DNA of 64,000 bases, from positions 744,001-808,000 of the forward strand of contig NW_026570257.1 of the NCBI RefSeq assembly GCF_019649055.1. The letters are read 5' to 3'. The position numbers were made by a program, and so were the translations under genes. The notes under the pieces were generated by a model. That model made no database searches, was not told the DNA's origin, and saw only the letters and a program-made list of their open reading frames with translations. This document shows positions 26,801 through 38,800 of the stretch, in pieces (position 1 is the stretch's first letter; each line of letters opens with the position of its first letter). The stretch is from Paramacrobiotus metropolitanus. Lineage: Eukaryota > Tardigrada > Eutardigrada > Parachela > Macrobiotidae.

Positions 26801-29800
26801 TCATTTTCGGAAGTCGCCAATTTTAATCTACTCATAATCTTTTAACGTTTACTCATAAATGTGCCAATTACAAGCTCTAAACTCACAAAGCAAACAGGTC
26901 ACTCTGTAACATGTTACCTGGAGGACCGGCGACCAGTTGTTAAGGGGACCGGCGACCAAAATCAAACCAAAAAAAGTATAAAATTTTCAAAATTAAACAA
27001 AAAAATTTTCCAATAGCCTAAACACCCAAAGGTTTTCACCTTAGGGTTAAAGTCTCCTTTGATGGAGTTTGGCTACTGTAGTTGCTATAATAACAATCAA
27101 ATATTTAATGTTAATTGCCTAGCCTTGTGGTAGTACGTCTGGCTTTAAGATTGTATGTCCTGGGTTCGATTCCTAGGTGGGTAACTTATATCTCATAAAA
27201 TCAAACCAAAAAAAGTATAAAATTTTCAAAATTAAACAGAAAAAAATTTCCCAATAGCCTAAACACCCAAAGGTTTTCACCTTAGGGTTAAAGTCTCCTT
27301 TAATGGAGTTTGGCTACTGTAGTTGCTATAATAATAAAAATAATAATAATAATAATAAATGAATAGGTCGTTTCAGTGACTGGTTCAGAAATACGGAAGT
27401 ACAGTGAAACTTCTCTACAACATACACCCTCCGTTCCAGGCTTTCTGAATGTTACAGAGGGGTGTATGTTATGCAGAAGCACTGCACCCCAGGGGCACTG
27501 CCCTCAGGGGCTCAGGGGCAAATCCTCCGGAGGGTGTTTCTTAACCAAAACATTAACAAAATATCGGAATATGGACATTATTCGGTGTAAACGTTGGTTT
27601 TGCTGCCCTTTTGGACGCCTGGAGCTGGATGATCCGGTACTATAAAGATTAAAAACAGAAGCCGGAACTTTCTTTTAGAGACACCGAAATGGTTTTTTTC
27701 TCCAGCCTAGCCAACCGTATGTTACGCAGGGGGTGAATAAGCCGGTAAAACTGTTACCGGTTCCATAAAATAAAGGTGTATGTTATAGCTGTAAAGGGGT
27801 GAATGTTATACAGAGAACTGCCCCTGTGTTATAGTCTACCGGACGGTTTGGTTCCCAGCCTCATGCATGCAGTAAAGGGGTGGATGTTATAGGAAGGTGA
27901 ATGTTAAGAGGAGTTTCACTGTATAGCAAAGGAATAAGCTGGGTCACCCAGCACATGGATCACATGAGCAATTAGTTTTTGCCCTGTTAATCCGATCAGA
28001 TAAAACGCGTTTAACGTATTCCCGATTGGCCCTGTATCTCAACGTTCCTTAGCAACACACGTAATATTCTTAAATCATAATTGGTGTTAATATATGTAAT
28101 AATAAGTTTTCCGTCCCGGATTTCTGTGCCGATTTGTTAGTGTTAAATACATGATCTGACTGCTTGCACTCCGCAAGCTTCTGGTTGTTCCTCTTTCCAG
28201 CTCCATAATCTGACGGGCTACGTGTCGGTGGAATGGCATTACCCCTTCGAACACATGCTCTCAGATAACAAGAAGCAAAACGTACATGTGTACAATACAT
28301 ACTTTGCCATAATCATCCTACTGTGTTTCTGCAAATTGGAACTGTAGTTTGGGTTAGACGGTTTACGCATTTTTCAGTCGATTTTCAGTAGTGGATTATG
28401 GCGATGAAATTAATAAATAATCTTATCGCCATGATACAGGCCTACCGTGTATGACATCAAATGTTAATTATTAACATTTGACGAGCAATAGCAGAAGAGC
28501 ATTTACCCATAAAAAATTTACGAACATGGCAGACATGAAATGGAGACGAAAGCGTGATGAATAAACCTCTCTGTCATAAAATTTATTATTGTTCGCTGAT
28601 AATCATCTCGCGCTCGATCATCATAAGTTAAGCGCTTCGGAAACTTTCGAATTTTCGCCATTTTCCAAGTTGCGACTTAAACAAAACACGCAGAAGCAAG
28701 GATTACAGCATTACAGTGCAGTCATTAAACCGAAAATTTAATGAAATATGTATTAGCTGAATAATGCTACTCATATCCTTTTTGTTAGATTTTCAGTGCT
28801 GCAGGAGTGTCCAGTAGTAAAAATAACAGCATAGCTTTTTAATCATGTTTGTTGAGCGAAGCTCGCCTTGCATATATTGAGAAATTAAATTACAACCAGC
28901 ATAGCTCCAAAACAGCCCATAATAGTCCGTTATATGTAGTCGTCGATTCTTTTGCGGATTGTGGGCGGCTGCAGAAACTTTGCAAGGGTGACTGATTGGC
29001 TGCACACACAATCCAGCTCCTCCTACAATCGTTCAATCCTACTAGCAAACAATCACAAAATGTCGTATTTCTTTGTAACAACTGAGCAGATGTCATTTGT
29101 TTTCGAATTACATCTTACGTAATAGTGAATAATTTTGAATTGAAAATGAACGATGGGAATGCAGTTCTCCATCATTCAAAACGCAATAACCATTTTAATC
29201 ACGGCAGGTTTCAGCTATGAATTAACTGCACCTTCGATGGTGTATCGCTATTGGTTGCAAAAGTTCTGCGTAACATCACACAATGGTGATTTTACAATCG
29301 ACGACTGTAATGGACTAATAATTATAAGAATTTTCAATTTTGTGCGGCAAAAAGATCCATCACGGATTGCAAGCAGCTGCAGGGCTTTGGCTTCGGCAAA
29401 TCGTTATAGTACTAGGCAATTCTTTTTTGCAACAACTACAAATAAAGAGGCAAAACTGATCGAAATCCGTAAAGTTTAAAGATTGCAGGAGAATCTTGAA
29501 GCCAAAAACAAAAATTTCTTACCTTGCCGCGTTTTTATGTTGTCAACGGCAATAGATTGTTTTGAACTGGAACAACGTACGTCATGATGCGCGATGAAAT
29601 TCAGAGTGAACGTCGCGTTAGCGTTCACTCCGAAACAAACACTGGCATTCATCGGCTGATTTGGTTGCACTACTGCATAATTTGTTGTTGCCCAGATCAC
29701 AGACTCTGATACACTTTCTTCTATCCCTGTTCCAATCCTGACATCCAGATAGTAAGTGCTGTTTGGCATACTACCAAAGGTGTATGTAAACGTCAGCAAC

Positions 29801-32800
29801 AAGACCACAGATTCTCCCGACTCAATCACAACAGCAGGCGTGCGCAGTACAGCTTTGTACGCATTTTGACTTGTGAGATGCCGGTTTACTATAGAACACT
29901 GCGAGATTGCCTGCATGTTGTTTCGACCTACAAGCAAAAAACAGTAACGACAGATAAATCTTGTTGTACATGAGCTTACGTACCGCTTGCGCAATGTCGA
30001 ACTGAAATCGTAACCACTTGACCTTTCGCTCCCATCTGGAACACCAGTAGACGCCATTTGTTCCTGATGGCTGAGAGCTTCCGAGGTTGCAGTTCAGTTT
30101 ATTATGGAGGGAATCCGGCAAAAGCAAGTTGTCCGTGCAGTTTAAACTGCCACATAATGATGGGGAATTACCGGAACTGGTCCTGGTGTAGTAGCCACAG
30201 TAGTTTGGCATAACGATCCGGCTACGTAAGACAAACCGTTCTCAGTTGTCAAAATTGTTAAGTTTCTTAGAGAAACCGAATGCAAGAGAAATTTCACATC
30301 GTAATTTACCAACCTTTTAACGTGACAATGTCGTCAATCTCAATTGTTTGCTGCTTTCTACAGGGATCATTTTACCTTTATTTTTACCGAATCATCATTG
30401 CGGAAAAAATACTTACCGACCTACCGGCAACACTTACCAACAAAATTATGTATGCTGGATGTGACCGTTATTGACTTACCCACAAAAGAATAAGCAGCGC
30501 AGAAACAAAATACCGATAATAACTGCATTTGTTAATCAATGAAAGGATAGTATAGTTGCTTTTATCACGAGCGCTCTTTAAATACCGTCATACGTATTGC
30601 ATAAACCGTCATGAACACTGCACTGCAGTTTGCGTATTCCTGCTAAGAGCTAAGAATCATCTGCTTGTGTATCATGATAATAATTAACACTTTCATTCGA
30701 AACGTAACAAAACATAAACTTGGACTTCCAAGTGTGCTGTATATGTATTTCAACTGACGTGGCTTTTATCTGTGCTTCTTTCAGCGTATTATCAATGGCT
30801 ATTATGACATATTATGCTTTATTTACTTTCCGCAATGTGCGGATGCCGCTTTACGGTATCAGCTTGTTGTCTCATCATTATCATAATCTCTAGCCATATT
30901 TCAGTCTACCGCGGTAATTTTGTTTCGTTTAAGTAATAGTTTCGGTGACAGAATGACTATTTCTTCGGCAGCGGGGTAAAGCCGGAGAATAATTGGCGAT
31001 TGATAATTTATTTTAGATAATCAATAATATATTTACGCATCATTCGAATCCACTCGTCGCAATTTTTACTGAATGCCGTCTATTTATGTACAAGGTTTTG
31101 GCTTTCTCCGGTCACCAACGCGTTCTAAATTGTTAAAAGTGCAAAAATTCCAAGATTATTAATTTCATTTTCGGAAGTCGCCAATTTTAATCTACTCATA
31201 ATCTTTTAACGTTTACTCATAAATGTGCCAATTACAAGCTCTAAACTCACAAAGCAAACAGGTCACTCTGTAACATGTTACCTGGAGGACCGGCGACCAG
31301 TTGTTAAGGGGACCGGCGACCAAAATCAAACCAAAAAAAGTATAAAATTTTCAAAATTAAACAAAAAAATTTTCCAATAGCCTAAACACCCAAAGGTTTT
31401 CACCTTAGGGTTAAAGTCTCCTTTAATGGAGTTTGGCTACTGTAGTTGCTATAATAATAAAAATAATAATAATAATAATAAATGAATAGGTCGTTTCAGT
31501 GACTGGTTCAGAAATACGGAAGTACAGTGAAACTTCTCTACAACATACACCCTCCGTTCCAGGCTTTCTGAATGTTACAGAGGGGTGTATGTTATGCAGA
31601 AGCACTGCACCCCAGGGGCACTGCCCTCAGGGGCTCAGGGGCAAATCCTCCGGAGGGTGTTTCTTAACCAAAACATTAACAAAATATCGGAATATGGACA
31701 TTATTCGGTGTAAACGTTGGTTTTGCTGCCCTTTTGGACGCCTGGAGCTGGATGATCCGGTACTATAAAGATTAAAAACAGAAGCCGGAACTTTCTTTTA
31801 GAGACACCGAAATGGTTTTTTTCTCCAGCCTAGCCAACCGTATGTTACGCAGGGGGTGAATAAGCCGGTAAAACTGTTACCGGTTCCATAAAATAAAGGT
31901 GTATGTTATAGCTGTAAAGGGGTGAATGTTATACAGAGAACTGCCCCTGTGTTATAGTCTACCGGACGGTTTGGTTCCCAGCCTCATGCATGCAGTAAAG
32001 GGGTGGATGTTATAGGAAGGTGAATGTTAAGAGGAGTTTCACTGTATAGCAAAGGAATAAGCTGGGTCACCCAGCACATGGATCACATGAGCAATTAGTT
32101 TTTGCCCTGTTAATCCGATCAGATAAAACGCGTTTAACGTATTCCCGATTGGCCCTGTATCTCAACGTTCCTTAGTAACACACGTAATATTCTTAAATCA
32201 TAATTGGTGTTAATATATGTAATAATAAGTTTTCCGTCCCGGATTTCTGTGCCGATTTGTTAGTGTTAAATACATGATCTGACTGCTTGCACTCCGCAAG
32301 CTTCTGGTTGTTCCTCTTTCCAGCTCCATAATCTGACGGGCTACGTGTCGGTGGAATGGCATTACCCCTTCGAACACATGCTCTCAGATAACAAGAAGCA
32401 AAACGTACATGTGTACAATACATACTTTGCCATAATCATCCTACTGTGTTTCTGCAAATTGGAACTGTAGTTTGGGTTAGACGGTTTACGCATTTTTTCA
32501 GTCGATTTTCAGTAAGTGGATTATGGCGATGAAATTAATAAATAATCTTATCGCCATGATACAGGCCTACCGTGTATGACATCAAATGTTAATTATTAAC
32601 ATTTGACGAGCAATAGCAGAAGAGCATTTACCCATAAAAAATTTACGAACATGGCAGACATGAAATGGAGACGAAAGCGTGATGAATAAACCTCTCTGTC
32701 ATAAAATTTATTATTGTTCGCTGATAATCATCTCGCGCTCGATCATCATAAGTTAAGCGCTTCGGAAACTTTCGAATTTTCGCCATTTTCCAAGTTGCGA

Positions 32801-35800
32801 CTTAAACAAAACACGCAGAAGCAAGGATTACAGCATTACAGTGCAGTCATTAAACCGAAAATTTAATGAAATATGTATTAGCTGAATAATGCTACTCATA
32901 TCCTTTTTGTTAGATTTTCAGTGCTGCAGGAGTGTCCAGTAGTAAAAATAACAGCATAGCTTTTTAATCATGTTTGTTGAGCGAAGCTCGCCTTGCATAT
33001 ATTGAGAAATTAAATTACAACCAGCATAGCTCCAAAACAGCCCATAATAGTCCGTTATATGTAGTCGTCGATTCTTTTGCGGATTGTGGGCGGCTGCAGA
33101 AACTTTGCAAGGGTGACTGATTGGCTGCACACACAATCCAGCTCCTCCTACAATCGTTCAATCCTACTAGCAAACAATCACAAAATGTCGTATTTCTTTG
33201 TAACAATCCGAGCAGATGTCATTTGTTTTCGAATTACATCTTACGTAATAGTGAATAATTTTGAATTGAAAATGAACGATGGGAATGCAGTTCTCCATCA
33301 TTCAAAACGCAATAACCATTTTAATCACGGCAGGTTTCAGCTATGAATTAACTGCACCTTCGATGGTGTATCGCTATTGGTTGCAAAGTTCTGCGTAACA
33401 TCACACAATGGTGATTTTACAATCGACGACTGTAATGGACTAATAATTATAAGAATTTTCAATTTTGTGCGGCAAAAGATCCATCACGGATTGCAAGCAG
33501 CTGCAGGGCTTTGGCTTCGGCAAATCGTTATAGTACTAGGCAATTCTTTTTGCAACAACTACAAATAAAGAGGCAAAACTGATCGAAATCCGTAAAGTTT
33601 AAAGATTGCAGGAGAATCTTGAAGCCAAAACAAAAATTTCTTACCTTGCCGCGTTTTTATGTTGTCAACGGCAATAGATTGTTTTGAACTGGAACAACGT
33701 ACGTCATGATGCGCGATGAAATTCAGAGTGAACGTCGCGTTAGCGTTCACTCCGAAACAAACACTGGCATTCATCGGCTGATTTGGTTGCACTACTGCAT
33801 AATTTGTTGTTGCCCAGATCACAGACTCTGATACACTTTCTTCTATCCCTGTTCCAATCCTGACATCCAGATAGTAAGTGCTGTTTGGCATACTACCAAA
33901 GGTGTATGTAAACGTCAGCAACAAGACCACAGATTCTCCCGACTCAATCACAACAGCAGGCGTGCGCAGTACAGCTTTGTACGCATTTTGACTTGTGAGA
34001 TGCCGGTTTACTATAGAACACTGCGAGATTGCCTGCATGTTGTTTCGACCTACAAGCAAAAAAACAGTAACGACAGATAAATCTTGTTGTACATGAGCTT
34101 ACGTACCCGCTTGCGCAATGTCGAACTGAAATCGTAACCACTTGACCTTTCGCTCCCATCTGGAACACCAGTAGACGCCATTTGTTCCTGATGGCTGAGA
34201 GCTTCCGAGGTTGCAGTTCAGTTTATTATGGAGGGAATCCGGCAAAAGCAAGTTGTCCGTGCAGTTTAAACTGCCACATAATGATGGGGGAATTACCGGA
34301 ACTGGTCCTGGTGTAGTAGCCACAGTAGTTTGGCATAACGATCCGGCTACGTAAGACAAACCGTTCTCAGTTGTCAAAATTGTTAAGTTTCTTAGAGAAA
34401 CCGAATGCAAGAGAAATTTCACATCGTAATTTACCAACCTTTTAACGTGACAATGTCGTCAATCTCAATTGTTTGCTGCTTTCTACAGGGATCATTTTAC
34501 CTTTATTTTTACCGAATCATCATTGCGGAAAAAAATACTTACCGACCTACCGGCAACACTTACCAACAAAATTATGTATGCTGGATGTGACCGTTATTGA
34601 CTTACCCACAAAAGAATAAGCAGCGCAGAAACAAAATACCGATAATAACTGCATTTGTTAATCAATGAAAGGATAGTATAGTTGCTTTTTATCACGAGCG
34701 CTCTTTAAATACCGTCATACGTATTGCATAAACCGTCATGAACACTGCACTGCAGTTTGCGTATTCCTGCTAAGAGCTAAGAATCATCTGCTTGTGTATC
34801 ATGATAATAATTAACACTTTCATTCGAAACGTAACAAAACATAAACTTGGACTTCCAAGTGTGCTGTATATGTATTTCAACTGACGTGGCTTTTATCTGT
34901 GCTTCTTTCAGCGTATTATCAATGGCTATTATGACATATTATGCTTTATTTACTTTCCGCAATGTGCGGATGCCGCTTTACGGTATCAGCTTGTTGTCTC
35001 ATCATTATCATAATCTCTAGCCATATTTCAGTCTACCGCGGTAATTTTGTTTCGTTTAAGTAATAGTTTCGGTGACAGAATGACTATTTCTTCGGCAGCG
35101 GGGTAAAGCCGGAGAATAATTGGCGATTGATAATTTATTTTAGATAATCAATAATATATTTACGCATCATTCGAATCCACTCGTCGCAATTTTTACTGAA
35201 TGCCGTCTATTTATGTACAAGGTTTTGGCTTTCTCCGGTCACCAACGCGTTCTAAATTGTTAAAAGTGCAAAAATTCCAAGATTATTAATTTCATTTTCG
35301 GAAGTCGCCAATTTTAATCTACTCATAATCTTTTAACGTTTACTCATAAATGTGCCAATTACAAGCTCTAAACTCACAAAGCAAACAGGTCACTCTGTAA
35401 CATGTTACCTGGAGGACCGGCGACCAGTTGTTAAGGGGACCGGCGACCAAAATCAAACCAAAAAAAGTATAAAATTTTCAAAATTAAACAAAAAAATTTT
35501 CCAATAGCCTAAACACCCAAAGGTTTTCACCTTAGGGTTAAAGTCTCCTTTGATGGAGTTTGGCTACTGTAGTTGCTATAATAACAATCAAATATTTAAT
35601 GTTAATTGCCTAGCCTTGTGGTAGTACGTCTGGCTTTAAGATTGTATGTCCTGGGTTCGATTCCTAGGTGGGTAACTTATATCTCATAAAATCAAACCAA
35701 AAAAAGTATAAAATTTTCAAAATTAAACAGAAAAAAATTTCCCAATAGCCTAAACACCCAAAGGTTTTCACCTTAGGGTTAAAGTCTCCTTTAATGGAGT

Positions 35801-38800
35801 TTGGCTACTGTAGTTGCTATAATAATAAAAATAATAATAATAATAATAAATGAATAGGTCGTTTCAGTGACTGGTTCAGAAATACGGAAGTACAGTGAAA
35901 CTTTCTACAACATACACCCTCCGTTCCAGGCTTTCTGAATGTTACAGAGGGGTGTATGTTATGCAGAAAGCACTGCACCCCAGGGCACTGCCCTCAGGGG
36001 CTCAGGGGCAAATCCTCCGGAGGGTGTTTCTTAACCAAAACATTAACAAAATATCGGAATATGGACATTATTCGGTGTAAACGTTGGTTTTGCTGCCCTT
36101 TTGGACGCCTGGAGCTGGATGATCCGGTACTATAAAGATTAAAACAGAAGCCGGAACTTTCTTTTAGAGACACCGAAATGGTTTTTTCTCCAGCCTAGCC
36201 AACCGTATGTTACGCAGGGGTGAATAAGCCGGTAAAACTGTTACCGGTTCCATAAAATAAAGGTGTATGTTATAGCTGTAAAGGGGTGAATGTTATACAG
36301 AGAACTGCCCTGTGTTATAGTCTACCGGACGGTTTGGTTCCCAGCCTCATGCATGCAGTAAAGGGGTGGATGTTATAGGAAGGTGAATGTTAAGAGGAGT
36401 TTCACTGTATAGCAAAGGAATAAGCTGGGTCACCCAGCACATGGATCACATGAGCAATTAGTTTTTGCCCTGTTAATCCGATCAGATAAAACGCGTTTAA
36501 CGTATTCCCGATTGGCCCTGTATCTCAACGTTCCTTAGTAACACACGTAATATTCTTAAATCATAATTGGTGTTAATATATGTAATAATAAGTTTTCCGT
36601 CCCGGATTTCTGTGCCGATTTGTTAGTGTTAAATACATGATCTGACTGCTTGCACTCCGCAAGCTTCTGGTTGTTCCTCTTTCCAGCTCCATAATCTGAC
36701 GGGCTACGTGTCGGTGGAATGGCATTACCCCTTCGAACACATGCTCTCAGATAACAAGAAGCAAAACGTACATGTGTACAATACATACTTTGCCATAATC
36801 ATCCTACTGTGTTTCTGCAAATTGGAACTGTAGTTTGGGTTAGACGGTTTACGCATTTTTTCAGTCGATTTTCAGTAAGTGGATTATGGCGATGAAATTA
36901 ATAAATAATCTTATCGCCATGATACAGGCCTACCGTGTATGACATCAAATGTTAATTATTAACATTTGACGAGCAATAGCAGAAGAGCATTTACCCATAA
37001 AAAATTTACGAACATGGCAGACATGAAATGGAGACGAAAGCGTGATGAATAAACCTCTCTGTCATAAAAATTTATTATTGTTCGCTGATAATCATCTCGC
37101 GCTCGATCATCATAAGTTAAGCGCTTCGGAAACTTTCGAATTTTCGCCATTTTCCAAGTTGCGACTTAAACAAAACACGCAGAAGCAAGGATTACAGCAT
37201 TACAGTGCAGTCATTAAACCGAAAATTTAATGAAATATGTATTAGCTGAATAATGCTACTCATATCCTTTTTGTTAGATTTTCAGTGCTGCAGGAGTGTC
37301 CAGTAGTAAAAATAACAGCATAGCTTTTTAATCATGTTTGTTGAGCGAAGCTCGCCTTGCATATATTGAGAAATTAAATTACAACCAGCATAGCTCCAAA
37401 ACAGCCCATAATAGTCCGTTATATGTAGTCGTCGATTCTTTTGCGGATTGTGGGCGGCTGCAGAAACTTTGCAAGGGTGACTGATTGGCTGCACACACAA
37501 TCCAGCTCCTCCTACAATCGTTCAATCCTACTAGCAAACAATCACAAAATGTCGTATTTCTTTGTAACAATCCGAGCAGATGTCATTTGTTTTCGAATTA
37601 CATCTTACGTAATAGTGAATAATTTTGAATTGAAAATGAACGATGGGAATGCAGTTCTCCATCATTCAAAACGCAATAACCATTTTAATCACGGCAGGTT
37701 TCAGCTATGAATTAACTGCACCTTCGATGGTGTATCGCTATTGGTTGCAAAAGTTCTGCGTAACATCACACAATGGTGATTTTACAATCGACGACTGTAA
37801 TGGACTAATAATTATAAGAATTTTCAATTTTGTGCGGCAAAAAGATCCATCACGGATTGCAAGCAGCTGCAGGGCTTTGGCTTCGGCAAATCGTTATAGT
37901 ACTAGGCAATTCTTTTTTGCAACAACTACAAATAAAGAGGCAAAACTGATCGAAATCCGTAAAGTTTAAAGATTGCAGGAGAATCTTGAAGCCAAAAACA
38001 AAATTTTTTACCTTGTTGCGTTTTAATGTTGTCAATGGCAATCGACTGCTTTGATCCCGAACACCGTACGTCATGATGCGCGATGAAATTCACGGTGAAC
38101 GTCGTGTTAGCGTTCACTTCGAAACATACACTGGCATTCATCGGCTGATTTGGTTGCACTACTGCATAATTTGTCGTAGTCCAGATTACCATCTCTGGTA
38201 CACTTTCTTCTATCCCTGTTCCAATCCTGACATCCAGATAGTAAGTGCTGTTTGGCATACTACCAAAGGTGTATGTAAACGTCAGCAACAAGACCACAGA
38301 TTCTCCCGACTCAATCACAACAGCAGGCGTGCGCAGTACAGCTTTGTACGCATTTTGACTTGTGAGATGCCGGTTTACTATAGAACACTGCGAGATTGCC
38401 TGCATGTTGTTTCGACCTACAAGCAAAAAACAGTAACGACAGATAAATCTTGTTGTACATGAGCTTACGTACCCGCTTGCGCAATGTCGAACTGAAATCG
38501 TAACCACTTGACCTTTCGCTCCCATCTGGAACACCAGTAGACGCCATCTGTTCCTGATGGCTGAGAGCTTCCGAGGTTGCAGTTCAGTTTATTATGGAGG
38601 GAATCCGGCAAAAGCAAGTTGTCCGTGCAGTTTAAACTGCCACATAATGATGGGGAATTACCGGAACTGGTCCTGGTGTAGTAGCCACAGTAGTTTGGCA
38701 TAACGATCCGGCTACGTAAGACAAACCGTTCTCAGTTGTCAAAATTGTTAAGTTTCTTAGAGAAACCGAATGCAAGAGAAATTTCACATCGTAATTTACC

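Larger units (their letters stand above)
26000..30365. repeat. Tandem segmental copy, unit 1 (4,366 bp)
   Basis: First of three near-identical head-to-tail units. Contents left to right: intronic DNA, a tRNA-like SINE segment, a TA-flanked MITE, more intronic DNA, then (minus strand) one MAM-like module in exons 29523-29927 and 29984-30221, and the tail of a further module exon. Its first exon is 238 nt against 240 in unit 2, a 2-base loss: one base in the G run at 30162-30165 and one at the splice end near 29984. Confidence 0.95.

Noticed and set aside
27108-27195. Functional tRNA gene with perfect B box
   Set aside because: The acceptor, D and anticodon stems do not pair well and the loop would read a stop codon; the copy in unit 3 is identical because of the segmental duplication. 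It was kept only as a SINE-like piece.
27376-27645. 89-codon open frame repeated at 31499-31768
   Set aside because: It lies inside the MITE in both units; single-base run differences break it in unit 3, and it has no similarity to a transposase.
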